Origin: JAGLOK01 sp963677605
Lineage (GTDB): Bacteria; Bacillota; Clostridia; Christensenellales; UMGS416
Assembly (NCBI GenBank): GCA_963677605.2
Contig: CAXXDX010000003.1
Span: 1-64,000, forward strand
Direction of reading: 5' to 3'
Length of the DNA: 64,000 nucleotides
Shown: positions 25,493-34,781 of the stretch, piece after piece
How positions within the stretch are numbered: the first letter of the stretch is position 1
Layout of the letters: each line of letters begins with the position of its first letter
Program-made: the position numbers and the translations under genes
Notes under the pieces: model-generated
What the model saw: the letters and a program-made list of their open reading frames with translations, nothing else
Databases searched by the model: none
Told to the model about the DNA's origin: nothing

Positions 25493-27397
25493 GTGGGTTG
25501 TGCTTTAGGATTATCTGATTGTTCGGACCGCTTTATTGAAGAAGCTGATGGAGCCTATAGATGGGAGCGCACTTCAAAGGATAAAACCGATAAGATGACA
25601 ATGTCTTTTGAGGCAGAGTATAAAATGGACTATCAGATGATGCCTGCACGTATGTATAACCAAAATATAAGCTCCGATATCACAGATATGTCAACTGACA
25701 TACTTGATAGAAATGGATTGGATGAAAGCAAAGAGCCAAGCTATCCTGTGGGATGTATAGATCCTATAGCTGGGAAAGTACGCAAAATAGCCTGGTGGCG
25801 TTCATCTGTTGCCGGAGCAATGTATACAGAAGGCGATGGTTTATCGGTAGGAACGTTTTTACCACCGGATCAAAGGGATGCTTCGGTGTCTGTAACACCT
25901 GAAGAAGACTCGACTGTGCATAGCATATATTGGCCCTTGACCGAAGGGCCAAGAGCACCTGGCGCGCGTAAAGCAATGTACCGCCGTCCGCCTGCATATA
26001 AGGATGAAGATGTATCCGACATGTTCGCAGTACCGCCCAGAGAAAATGAATATTCTCTTACTATTGAACCGCGATACATTTTTGCAGTAATGATAGTGTT
26101 TGCTGAATATGATAGGCCACGTACTGCATGGCATAAGATGATGTCGTTTTCGTGGAGTGTTAACCATCAGTATGTGCCCGCGAAGTATTCAGATGAGGAA
26201 ATCTGGGACTTGAGCGTAGATTACACAAAATCACTCTTTTGTGAAGGAGAAGATGGTTTCAAGGGATTTACACTGGGCAAGGTTTTTATAGATGATGAAT
26301 GGATACCTCGCCCATACTACCGCTTTGAAATGGGCTGGACAGGTCAGGGAATATCACTTGGAGCAAATATGCTGGCACAGTCTATAGTAAATGGTGACAA
26401 GGAAGCCGAACAAATGGGTTTTGAGGCTTTGGATAGCTGGATAAAATCCGAGCTTCCATCGGGGATATATCCTACACATATTATGGGACAGCAGTTCCCA
26501 TGCGACGGTCGAATGGTAGTTGATGCCTGCAATCTGTCGGCAGGAGCAATTCATTTTTTCAGGGCATGGGAATATGCTCAGATATTAGGCAAACCAAGAC
26601 CCGAGTATTTTGAAGCTGCCTGCAATATATGCGACTTTACTCTTGACAGGATGGGTACTGACGGAAGACTTGCTAAGAGCTGGTTTGAATATGATTCTAA
26701 ACCTGCTATAGATACCGGTAACTCAGGTGCGTTTTTAACTCTGGCCTTATGCGAAGGCGCACGTGTCACCCATAAAGAAAAATATCTTGAAGGTGCTATA
26801 CGCAGTTATAAGTATTTTTATGAGATGTTTATGCGGGACGGGTATTCTTTTGGTGGAGCGCAGGATAAGTTTTCAATAGATAAGGAATCGTGCATACCAA
26901 TGCTTAAAGGTGCGCTTAGGCTTTATGAGTTAACGCACAAGAAAATTTATATAGACTGTGCTGTGGGTGCAGCGCACTACCTGTCAACATGGCAGTGGCA
27001 GCATACACATCCACTTATGGAAGACAGTGTGATGGGGAAAGTGGGTTATAACAGTTACGGTGGTACAAGTGTATCAATAAACGGAACTGGACAAGACCCA
27101 TATGCGTTGGAATATGTTCATGACCTATATGATCTTTCGGAGCTTACTGGAACCGCTGAGTGGGCTGAGCGTGCGCATGCTGCCTGGGTACATGGATCAG
27201 ACGGAGTATCCGACGGAACGCTTGTTATAAATGGCATACCTGTTCCGAGAGGCGGTCAGCATGAAGCTGTTGGAATAGGCAGGCCATATGAAGATTCTGC
27301 TTTTGCTTGGATGCCGGGATGGATGGCGTGTTTCAGACAGGAAAATCTATGCCGAACGAAAATGCCGGGAGGTGACAGACCAAATAGATTCTTATAA
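25493..27397 (+). CDS. Uncharacterised (alpha/alpha)6-barrel carbohydrate enzyme, 5' end shifted in frame
   Basis: 634 residues from the GTG at 25493, but the coding pattern continues upstream. A well-spaced RBS (AAGG at 25424) and ATG at 25434 open a frame reading MNIKFKKVKK that meets TAG at 25479, while the main frame upstream of 25493 reads KKGTEFYVEGRYVG. One extra A in the A6 run 25457-25462 would join them. The run, with the preceding codon, forms A AAA AAG, a classical -1 slippage heptamer in the right phase. The protein has a beta-rich N-terminal half and an alpha-toroid half (helical repeats such as GARVTHKEKYLEGAIRSYKYFYEMF and KIYIDCAVGAAHYLSTWQW), resembling the plan of the protein from 17581. 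No family recognised. Last gene of the operon, convergent with the second AraC gene with a 12-base gap. Confidence 0.72.
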   Translation: MGCALGLSDCSDRFIEEADGAYRWERTSKDKTDKMTMSFEAEYKMDYQMMPARMYNQNISSDITDMSTDILDRNGLDESKEPSYPVGCIDPIAGKVRKIAWWRSSVAGAMYTEGDGLSVGTFLPPDQRDASVSVTPEEDSTVHSIYWPLTEGPRAPGARKAMYRRPPAYKDEDVSDMFAVPPRENEYSLTIEPRYIFAVMIVFAEYDRPRTAWHKMMSFSWSVNHQYVPAKYSDEEIWDLSVDYTKSLFCEGEDGFKGFTLGKVFIDDEWIPRPYYRFEMGWTGQGISLGANMLAQSIVNGDKEAEQMGFEALDSWIKSELPSGIYPTHIMGQQFPCDGRMVVDACNLSAGAIHFFRAWEYAQILGKPRPEYFEAACNICDFTLDRMGTDGRLAKSWFEYDSKPAIDTGNSGAFLTLALCEGARVTHKEKYLEGAIRSYKYFYEMFMRDGYSFGGAQDKFSIDKESCIPMLKGALRLYELTHKKIYIDCAVGAAHYLSTWQWQHTHPLMEDSVMGKVGYNSYGGTSVSINGTGQDPYALEYVHDLYDLSELTGTAEWAERAHAAWVHGSDGVSDGTLVINGIPVPRGGQHEAVGIGRPYEDSAFAWMPGWMACFRQENLCRTKMPGGDRPNRFL

Positions 27398-27409
27398 ATA
27401 TATGTGAAA

Positions 27410-28312
27410 TTATTCTATGGGGATTTGATTTTTAATGTAGAATGCGTTTCTGTATTGTGTTGGAGTAATACCTTCAACTTGCTTAAAAAGCTTCATGAAA
27501 TATTTTTCATCCCTGTAACCTAATGAATATGCTATTTTTTGTATGGAAGTATCGCTTATGACAAGCAGTTTTTTTGCATAATCAAGCTTTAGCTTATGTA
27601 AGTACTCCATAAGAGTAAAGCCTGTTTGCGTTTTGAAAGTTGTTGATAGATAGCGTGTGCTGTATCCGAAGTGATTTGCTATAGACTCGATTGTGGGGAT
27701 TGATTCAAGATTATTGATAAGCCATTGCTTTATGTCACCGATTAGTGTTGGAGATTGAAGTTGTTTGTAATTATCTAGATATTCCTGCATCATTTCCATG
27801 ATTATCATACTTAAATTGTAGTTCATATATGACTTCGGAAAGTTATATGCGCTATCTGAAGCTGATATGAGTTGTGATAAAAGTATTTCTATTGACGCAC
27901 TATAGGTAAGGATCCCGCTTTCCGGTATTAAAAACATATCTCTTCTAATGTTTTCGGATGGTTTTCTGGATTTATCAGGAAAACACATAAGCTCTATAAA
28001 TGATTTTGCTGACGAGCCTTCAAGATACTCATAATCTTCAAATAAAAATTTTATCCACAGAAGCGGATCGTCGGATGACCGGCTTTCAGTGGTTGTGGGA
28101 CCTTTGTTCTCGGAAAGAAGTATAAATTTTTTAGAATCAAGGCTAATTTTTTTATGGCCAGTAGAAATCTTGTGTTTTCCATCACTTCCTAAAAATAATA
28201 TGAATGAATTATGGTCGTTTTTAGGCAGGGTGAGAGAAAAACTTTTACCTGCGCTTATAAATTTTAAAGGAGATATTGCACGAGAGAGATAAACGTTAAT
28301 TTCTTTCACCAC
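27410..28312 (-). CDS. AraC-family transcriptional regulator
   Basis: 300 residues: N-terminal sensing half and C-terminal double helix-turn-helix (TIESIANHFGYSTRYLSTTFK and IQKIAYSLGYRDEKYFMKLFKQV, ending TPTQYRNAF). The layout is the same as in the regulator at 19810, including the phrase KFIS near residue 18-20, so the two are paralogues. It faces away from the GH43 gene at 28502; the 189 bases between them (28313-28501) must hold both promoters, and the GH43-esterase operon is its likely target. GTG and ATG alternatives exist near the start; ATG at 28312 is used. Confidence 0.88.
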   Translation of the reverse strand: MVKEINVYLSRAISPLKFISAGKSFSLTLPKNDHNSFILFLGSDGKHKISTGHKKISLDSKKFILLSENKGPTTTESRSSDDPLLWIKFLFEDYEYLEGSSAKSFIELMCFPDKSRKPSENIRRDMFLIPESGILTYSASIEILLSQLISASDSAYNFPKSYMNYNLSMIIMEMMQEYLDNYKQLQSPTLIGDIKQWLINNLESIPTIESIANHFGYSTRYLSTTFKTQTGFTLMEYLHKLKLDYAKKLLVISDTSIQKIAYSLGYRDEKYFMKLFKQVEGITPTQYRNAFYIKNQIPIE

Positions 28313-28501
28313 CTTATTTAAGCTGCAAAGGAGTTAAAATGATAACTTGAATATGATAGCATTGAAAAACAAGCAAATCAACTTTTTACGTAAGTTCTAT
28401 GATAGAATAGTTATAAAAAATACTTAGAATAAAACAAGTTTAACAAAAAGTACAATAAAATTATTGTAGTATTCGTAAAAAATTTCGGAGAAATTATCTA
28501 T

Positions 28502-30010
28502 ATGAAAGTAGAAAATCCGTTAATCTATGCAGATTTTCCAGATCCCGACGTTATACGAGTGGGTGAAGCATATTATATGGTTAGTACCAGCATACATATT
28601 ATGCCGGGCTGTCCAATTATGAAATCATATGATTTAGTTAACTGGGAGATAGTGAGTTATGTTTTCAATACACTGGAAGACAACAGCGCTCACAATTTAG
28701 ACGATGAAAGGGGCATATACGGGTTGGGTGCTTATGCTGCTAATCTTCGTTTCAATAATGGTAGATATTATGTGTGTTTCTCATGCTACGACGTGGAAAA
28801 GCTTTATATATTTTCGACTGACGATATCGAGAAAAGTAATTGGGAACGATCTGAGATTAATGGAAAACATGTAGAACCTAGCCTTCTTTTTGATGAGGAA
28901 TATGTTTATTTAATTTTCGGTCTTGGAAATATTTATATAAAAGAACTCACGTCTGATTTAAAAAGAGAAAAAGCTGGTGGGGAAAATAAACTGCTTTTTT
29001 CCACTTCAAACGATAGCCTTATTCTACGCTGCGAGGGGTGCAGAGCGTACAAAATAGATGGTTACTATTATCTTTTGTTTGTGGAATGGCCGAAACTTGG
29101 CAACTGGAGAAGGCGGCAGATATGCTATCGATCTAGCGATCTGTTTGGTGAGTATGAAAGGCGTATATTGTTAGACGATGACATGGGATATAAAAACAGC
29201 GGAATAGCACAAGGATCAATATTCGATACTCCGCAGGGCATGTGGTATGCAATGCTTTTTCAAGATCATGGTGCAGTGGGCAGAATACCTTATTTAATTC
29301 CTGTTAAATGGGAAGATGGTTGGCCTATCGTTGGAAACAAAGGAAAGGTTCCTAAAAGTTTTGAAACGGAGTTCTTGCCATCACCTACAGAGGATTTTGT
29401 AATAAGCGATGAGTTTGAAGGCAGTAATACTCTTAAACTCCAATGGCAGTGGAATCATAACCCGGATAGTGAAATGTGGTCTCTTACAGATAGACCTGGA
29501 TTTCTGAGGCTTAAAACAGGAAAGGCAACTAACAATTTACTTACAGCACGAAACACTCTAACTCAGAGAACGAAAGGTCCGTCATGTACTGCATGTGTAA
29601 AACTTGATACTAGCGGTATTAAAGACGGAGATTATGCTGGTATTGTTGCGCTTCAAAATAGATTTGCAGCTCTGGGTATTGAAGCTTCTGACTGCGGCAG
29701 AAAATATGTAAGGATGTGTGTTAACAACGGAACCGGCGGGGAAGAAACTGTTGAAAAGGTTGCATACGTACTAGACGATATATACCTTAGAGCGAGGTTT
29801 TATTTTGAAGATGGAATGGATGTAGTTGCGTTTGAGTATTCTACAGATGGTGAAAGCTGGGTGGAAATAGGCGGTCTTGTAAAAATGCAGTTTTCTCTTG
29901 TGCACTTTACTGGATGTAGAATTGGTTTGTTTAATTATGCATCTTCAGAAGTTGGCGGATTTGCGGATTTTGATTTCTTCCGCTTTTATGATAGCGCAGA
30001 TTTATCTTGA
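28502..30010 (+). CDS. GH43 beta-xylosidase / alpha-L-arabinofuranosidase
   Basis: 502 residues, no signal peptide. The N-terminal five-bladed propeller shows the GH43 base in DFPDPDV (D14), the general acid in RCEGCRAYKI (E178), and the characteristic PQGMWYAMLFQDHGAVGRIPYLIPV stretch (shown as motif, residues about 255-280) of the xylosidase-type subfamilies. The position that normally carries the pKa-setting Asp reads VEPSLLF (E125), a conservative change worth noting. The C-terminal 190 residues are a beta-sandwich (DUF1349/GH43 C2 type; SDEFEGSNTLKLQWQW to FRFYDS). Predicted to cleave xylose or arabinose from the ends of xylo-oligosaccharides in the cytoplasm. First gene of a two-gene operon with the esterase. 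Confidence 0.88.
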   Translation: MKVENPLIYADFPDPDVIRVGEAYYMVSTSIHIMPGCPIMKSYDLVNWEIVSYVFNTLEDNSAHNLDDERGIYGLGAYAANLRFNNGRYYVCFSCYDVEKLYIFSTDDIEKSNWERSEINGKHVEPSLLFDEEYVYLIFGLGNIYIKELTSDLKREKAGGENKLLFSTSNDSLILRCEGCRAYKIDGYYYLLFVEWPKLGNWRRRQICYRSSDLFGEYERRILLDDDMGYKNSGIAQGSIFDTPQGMWYAMLFQDHGAVGRIPYLIPVKWEDGWPIVGNKGKVPKSFETEFLPSPTEDFVISDEFEGSNTLKLQWQWNHNPDSEMWSLTDRPGFLRLKTGKATNNLLTARNTLTQRTKGPSCTACVKLDTSGIKDGDYAGIVALQNRFAALGIEASDCGRKYVRMCVNNGTGGEETVEKVAYVLDDIYLRARFYFEDGMDVVAFEYSTDGESWVEIGGLVKMQFSLVHFTGCRIGLFNYASSEVGGFADFDFFRFYDSADLS

Positions 30011-30032
30011 AGAATGTTAAGGAGGGTATGAA

Positions 30033-31064
30033 GTGAATTTGAACAATGTGTCATTTTTTAACCTTGGAGATTTTGAAAACATACCCGGTTTAAGCACAAA
30101 CGGGCTTGTCCGTCTGCCAAAAAGAGTACGAAATAAGCTCAACGATTGGGCACGGTTTGTAGGATCGGAATCGATAGGAGTAGAAGCACGGTTTGTAACA
30201 GAATCAGATAGAATTGAAATTTATGTGTCAATGCAGGAACCCATACATGGGGATACTGCGCAGATTCGCGTATATAAAGGCAATTTTATGTGCCAAACAA
30301 TAACAATTATTCCGGGAAAGGTAACTTTAATTAGAGTTGAGGCACCAACGTCATTTGCTGACGCAGACAAAAGACTGCTTGAGCACGGCGGTTTTGCACC
30401 AAATGTATGGAGAGTAGTTTTTGGGAATTCGGTGTTTGCTTTTCATGGCGTGAATGCTTTCGGATATGAAATCCAAAAACCAAAAGATAGCGAGCTTCCA
30501 AAATACAATTGGCTGGCATATGGTTCTTCAATAACGCACTCGTTTTTAGATGGATATCCATTTTTAGCAGCACAGCGGTTAAAGGTACAAATGCAGAACA
30601 AGGGATTGGGTGGAGGATGTCACATAGAAAAGGAACTTGTTGATTATTTCTTGGATGAATGTGACTTTGATTTTATTACTTGTGAACTGGGAATAAACAT
30701 GAGAGAGATATATTCTCCTTCTCAATTTGAAAGCCGTGCCAAGTACTTGATTGACAGACTTAAAAAGTTAGGAAAACCTGCTGTTATTATAACAACTTTT
30801 CCGAATGGATACTCGCTGGAATATGCCGCATTACCAAATCAGTACACATTTAATGAAGATGAGTATAATAAGATATTAGTTAAACTTGTAAATGATGCTC
30901 AATGCGATACTATTAGAATTACACATGGTTATGATCTGTTGGATGATGTTAATGGACTAAGCTGTGACTTAATCCACCCGACGGGTTATGGTCATGCAGT
31001 GATTGGAATGAATTTGGTATCTGTTTTAGCAACGTTTTTGACAAAGTGCGGACTGGAATTATAG
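30033..31064 (+). CDS. SGNH/GDSL-family carbohydrate esterase (acetyl esterase type)
   Basis: 343 residues. An N-terminal jelly-roll domain of about 150 residues precedes an SGNH hydrolase domain: block I with the nucleophile in YGSSIT (S166), a later CELGINM block, and block V DLIHPTGYGH with D312 and H315. The combination resembles CE2-like and related bacterial acetyl-xylan esterases, though the exact family cannot be fixed by eye. Start is GTG at 30033, preceded by AAGGAGGG; a nearby ATG is not in frame. It lies 22 bases after the GH43 gene, so removal of acetyl groups from imported xylo-oligosaccharides is the likely job. No signal peptide. Confidence 0.82.
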   Translation: MNLNNVSFFNLGDFENIPGLSTNGLVRLPKRVRNKLNDWARFVGSESIGVEARFVTESDRIEIYVSMQEPIHGDTAQIRVYKGNFMCQTITIIPGKVTLIRVEAPTSFADADKRLLEHGGFAPNVWRVVFGNSVFAFHGVNAFGYEIQKPKDSELPKYNWLAYGSSITHSFLDGYPFLAAQRLKVQMQNKGLGGGCHIEKELVDYFLDECDFDFITCELGINMREIYSPSQFESRAKYLIDRLKKLGKPAVIITTFPNGYSLEYAALPNQYTFNEDEYNKILVKLVNDAQCDTIRITHGYDLLDDVNGLSCDLIHPTGYGHAVIGMNLVSVLATFLTKCGLEL

Positions 31065-31174
31065 GACTTAAACTGCAAAAATATAAATAAAACTCAAGAT
31101 GGTTATGATAAAGGTAATAGATAAGATATAAAAGATAAAATTTTGCATTAAAAATTTATTTATGGGAGTAAATT

Positions 31175-32938
31175 ATGCAATCGTTTAAAATAAAACACAT
31201 TAATAGCATTTTCAGCAGATTAGTGCTGACTTTTCTTATTATTATGATTCCAATATATGGTTTGGGTATATATATATATCAATGGGGATTAACTACTGTA
31301 AAAAACGAAATATCAAAATCAACGATTGCACAGGCTTCATTTTATCTAGAAGGACTGGAAAATGAGATTGAAAGAATAAAAATTCTTCAATATGATTGCT
31401 TAAATGATGAAAATCTTAATAAGCTGGCTATTGGTTGGGAGATAATGGAGGAGTATGACATTATTGATTCCATGAGTCAGCTGCACAAAAGGCTTATTAC
31501 GATTCAAAACAGCAGTGAATATATAAAAAAAGTTAGTATTTATATTTATCCAATTAAAAGAACAATTACAAGCGAAACAGGCATTGAAAGTTTTGATGCT
31601 GAAAAGTATGAGAATATTAGGGTTGCCTATGGGAAAATGGGAGCACAGATAATAAGCTATAATGGAGGACTATATCTCAGCACTCTTCAAGAGCGGAACT
31701 ATACAACTGAAAACCCGCTATATCTTATAGAAATAGAGTTGGATATTGAAGCATTTAAGAATGCTCTGGACCAGCTAAATACATATGAGGAAAGTGGGCT
31801 GTATTTAGTAAATAATGATAATAATGAAATTGTAATTAATATATCTGATATGGATATGGAGACTGTTGGTGATAAAATAGCCGATACGGAAAATATTAGT
31901 CCGAGCAGTATGATGACCTACTTTATTGGCAATAAAGAATACTACTCAGTGTATGTGAAGTCAAAATACCTTGGTATGAATCTATTAAGATTTATACCTA
32001 AAGAGCTGGGACTGATTCCTCTTGATAATTTCAATACATGGGTATGGGTTTTTACAATTTCAGCTATTGTGATTATTATAGTTTTCTCTTATTATGCATA
32101 TCAATTGATGTATAAGCCAATGCATAAGCTTATGGATTCGTTTGTAGAGGTGGAAAAAGGTAATCTGCAGGTATCTATAGATCATGGTGCAAAAAACGAA
32201 TTCGGCTATTTATATAAGCGATTTAATGAAATGACAAAAAATCTGCAAACGCTTATCGACCAGGCGTATAATCAGAAAATTCTTATGCAGAGAGCAGAAC
32301 TTAAGCAGCTGCAGTCTCAGATTAATCCTCACTTCCTGTATAACAGTTTCTTTATGCTGAATACTATGGCTGTTATCCATGATGATAATCTTGTGAAGTT
32401 CACAAAATACCTAGGAGAGTATTTTAGGTATATTACGCGAAACACATCAGACTACGTTCCTCTTCATGATGAAGTAAACCACGCAAAGATATACTCGAAC
32501 ATTCAGCTTATACGCTTTTCTAAAAGGCTGACAGTTGATTTTGCAGAGTGCCCAAAGGAGTATAAGGAGCTAAGTGTACCAAGACTTATTCTGCAGCCAA
32601 TAATTGAAAATGCATTTGAACACGGTCTGGGAAGAAAAATGAAAGACGGCGTGATAAAGGTTGATTTTTTAATGAGTGATTTAGGATTTGATATTATAGT
32701 AGAAGATAATGGAAATGATTTATCCGACAAAGAGTTGACAGGCTTACATAAACTATTGGAATCCGATGACAATAAAGTTGAAGTAACTGGGATTATTAAT
32801 ATACATAAAAGAATTAAACTTGTTTTTGGCGAAGACAGCGGGCTTAACGTTTCAAGAAGTCAGCTGGGAGGACTTAAGGTGAACGTAATGTTTAGAGGAC
32901 TAAAGGGAGAGCGATATGTACAGACTGCTGATAGTTGA
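31175..32938 (+). CDS. YesM-type sensor histidine kinase
   Basis: 587 residues: membrane helix about 16-37, extracellular sensor domain about 40-285, second helix about 290-312, HAMP about 313-365, then a His_kinase domain with H386 in QINPHFLYNS and a HATPase domain (N box PIIENAFEHGLG, G box VEDNGNDLS). This is the LytS/YesM class that pairs with AraC-type response regulators and controls sugar ABC transporters in Firmicutes. Its 3' end overlaps the response-regulator gene by 23 bases. A TAAACTGCA-N4-TATAAA element lies about 90 bases upstream. The signal is presumably an extracellular oligosaccharide, either directly or through one of the two solute-binding lipoproteins nearby (34782 and 41300). 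Confidence 0.92.
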   Translation: MQSFKIKHINSIFSRLVLTFLIIMIPIYGLGIYIYQWGLTTVKNEISKSTIAQASFYLEGLENEIERIKILQYDCLNDENLNKLAIGWEIMEEYDIIDSMSQLHKRLITIQNSSEYIKKVSIYIYPIKRTITSETGIESFDAEKYENIRVAYGKMGAQIISYNGGLYLSTLQERNYTTENPLYLIEIELDIEAFKNALDQLNTYEESGLYLVNNDNNEIVINISDMDMETVGDKIADTENISPSSMMTYFIGNKEYYSVYVKSKYLGMNLLRFIPKELGLIPLDNFNTWVWVFTISAIVIIIVFSYYAYQLMYKPMHKLMDSFVEVEKGNLQVSIDHGAKNEFGYLYKRFNEMTKNLQTLIDQAYNQKILMQRAELKQLQSQINPHFLYNSFFMLNTMAVIHDDNLVKFTKYLGEYFRYITRNTSDYVPLHDEVNHAKIYSNIQLIRFSKRLTVDFAECPKEYKELSVPRLILQPIIENAFEHGLGRKMKDGVIKVDFLMSDLGFDIIVEDNGNDLSDKELTGLHKLLESDDNKVEVTGIINIHKRIKLVFGEDSGLNVSRSQLGGLKVNVMFRGLKGERYVQTADS

Positions 32939-34616
32939 TGATGAAGAGATAATAGTTGATGGCCTATATGAGATTTTTGTGTGTATAAAGGAATTAGACC
33001 TGGATGTGTACAGAGCGTATTCAGGTGAAGAGGCCATTGAATGGCTCAACCGAACCAGATTTGACATTGTACTTACAGATATAAAAATGCCTGATATAGA
33101 CGGGCTTCAACTTCTTGATGAGATTATTAAAAACTGGCCGCAGTGTCGAGTGATCTTTCTAACCGGCCATAATGAGTTTGATTATGTATATGAAGCAATT
33201 CAACATAAAAAGGTTAGTTATATTCTGAAAACTGAGGATCCTGAAAAGGTAGTCACAGAAGTCGAAAACACAGTCAAAGATATCGAGAAGGGAATAAAGA
33301 TTGAAAACCTTATACATAAAGCTAAAGAACAAATGAATTTGGTTAAAGATTTATTTCAAAAAGATTATTTCATACATATGCTGCACAATGATACTTCTTT
33401 GGAGATAGGCAGGTCACAGTTTGAGCAGCTGTCAGTGCCATTGTATCCGGATAAGCCTGTTATACTTCTTCTGGGACGTACAGATAACATTTCATTGGAT
33501 TTGACATATAGCGATAAAATAGAACATCTGAACTCAATCAAGCTGATATTAAACAAAAACTTAAAAACTCACGTAAGAAGTGTGAATATTATGGATGATA
33601 ACTATAGGTTTATTTTGTTCATACAGCCTAAGGAACTGGGAGGCTATAATGAAAGTATGGATTCCTACTCAAAGCTGTTTTCGTTTTTAAAAGGGACGCT
33701 TGAGGGAGTTCAGACTATATGCCGCAAGGCATTAAACGCTTCAATAAGTTTCGTTTTGGCGGATAGCCCGTGCGAATGGAGCGAAGTACCAAATCGGTAC
33801 TATGCAATGAGTCAAATGTTGGGGAACAGAAGATCTGCAGGAAAAGAAATGATTCTTATTGACCGCGGGAGAAAAAAGGAAGCGGAGGTCAATGATCCTA
33901 AGGAAACATATGATGAAAATTTATTAAACATAGTATTGCATTTAAGAAAGCTTGACACACTTGAACTTTATTTGGAGTCAGGTCAAAAGAAAAAATATTT
34001 TAATGAACTGGCTGAACTTATTGCTCCGCTGAAGAGTCTAAAAGGAAAAAATGATAATACAGTGATGCTAGTATATTATAAAATAACTTTAGGCTTGCTT
34101 TCTTATATACATAGAACCAATCTTTTTGATAAACTCTCGCATTATCTGGAGCAAAATAAACTGATGCAGGTAGATCCTAACAAGTCCTGGGAAAACGCTA
34201 TTATTGATATTTATAATATATCCAACGAGATATTCAAGCATCAATGCGAAGAGGATAAGACTAGAGAAGATAATACAATAACTTATCTTCACAGGTTTAT
34301 AGAATGCCATATAAATGAAGATCTTTCACTTGTAAGACTTGCCGATCAGGTATATCTTAATCCTTCTTACCTTTCAAGGTTTTACAAGCTTTCAACTGGA
34401 GTGAATCTATCACACTATATAGATAGTACGCGGATAAAAAAAGCACAGAAACTTTTAAAAAGTGATAACTATAAAATTTATGAAGTAGCCAAAGCTGTGG
34501 GGTATGAAACACCAGCATCGTTTACTAGGTTTTTCAAGAAGATTGTAGGCGTTTCCCCACAGGAATATTTGGAATCGATAAAATCCACTAACAAAGAAAC
34601 TGTACTTATAGAATAA
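32916..34616 (+). CDS. YesN-type response regulator with AraC DNA-binding domain
   Basis: 566 residues. REC domain 1-125 with the acidic pocket D8-D9, phospho-acceptor D55 (VLTDIKMP) and the conserved lysine in YILKT; a long middle region of about 320 residues typical of YesN-like regulators; a C-terminal AraC double helix-turn-helix (LVRLADQVYLNPSYLSRFYK and YEVAKAVGYETPASFTRFFKK, ending SPQEYLESI). Starts inside the end of the kinase gene, so the two are translationally coupled. Likely targets are the lipoprotein gene right after it and the ABC operon at 39408. Confidence 0.92.
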   Translation: MYRLLIVDDEEIIVDGLYEIFVCIKELDLDVYRAYSGEEAIEWLNRTRFDIVLTDIKMPDIDGLQLLDEIIKNWPQCRVIFLTGHNEFDYVYEAIQHKKVSYILKTEDPEKVVTEVENTVKDIEKGIKIENLIHKAKEQMNLVKDLFQKDYFIHMLHNDTSLEIGRSQFEQLSVPLYPDKPVILLLGRTDNISLDLTYSDKIEHLNSIKLILNKNLKTHVRSVNIMDDNYRFILFIQPKELGGYNESMDSYSKLFSFLKGTLEGVQTICRKALNASISFVLADSPCEWSEVPNRYYAMSQMLGNRRSAGKEMILIDRGRKKEAEVNDPKETYDENLLNIVLHLRKLDTLELYLESGQKKKYFNELAELIAPLKSLKGKNDNTVMLVYYKITLGLLSYIHRTNLFDKLSHYLEQNKLMQVDPNKSWENAIIDIYNISNEIFKHQCEEDKTREDNTITYLHRFIECHINEDLSLVRLADQVYLNPSYLSRFYKLSTGVNLSHYIDSTRIKKAQKLLKSDNYKIYEVAKAVGYETPASFTRFFKKIVGVSPQEYLESIKSTNKETVLIE

Positions 34617-34717
34617 GATGTAGCTTCTACTACGTTTTAATGTGAGTCTAAATAGAGAAACTCAATTAAACGGCAGTTTGCGGCATAAAATGTGACTTTG
34701 AACAATAAGACACATTA

Positions 34718-34746
34718 TTGACTTGAAAAATTAGACACCGTAGTTT
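34718..34746 (+). promoter_or_regulatory. Possible sigma-A promoter before the orphan lipoprotein gene
   Basis: TTGACT at 34718-34723 and TAGTTT at 34741-34746 are 17 bases apart, 35 bases before the ATG at 34782. The -10 box is weak, which would fit activation by the adjacent YesN-type regulator. Confidence 0.3.
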
Positions 34747-34781
34747 TGATTATGCATTTAAAGATATCGAGGGAGAATGAC

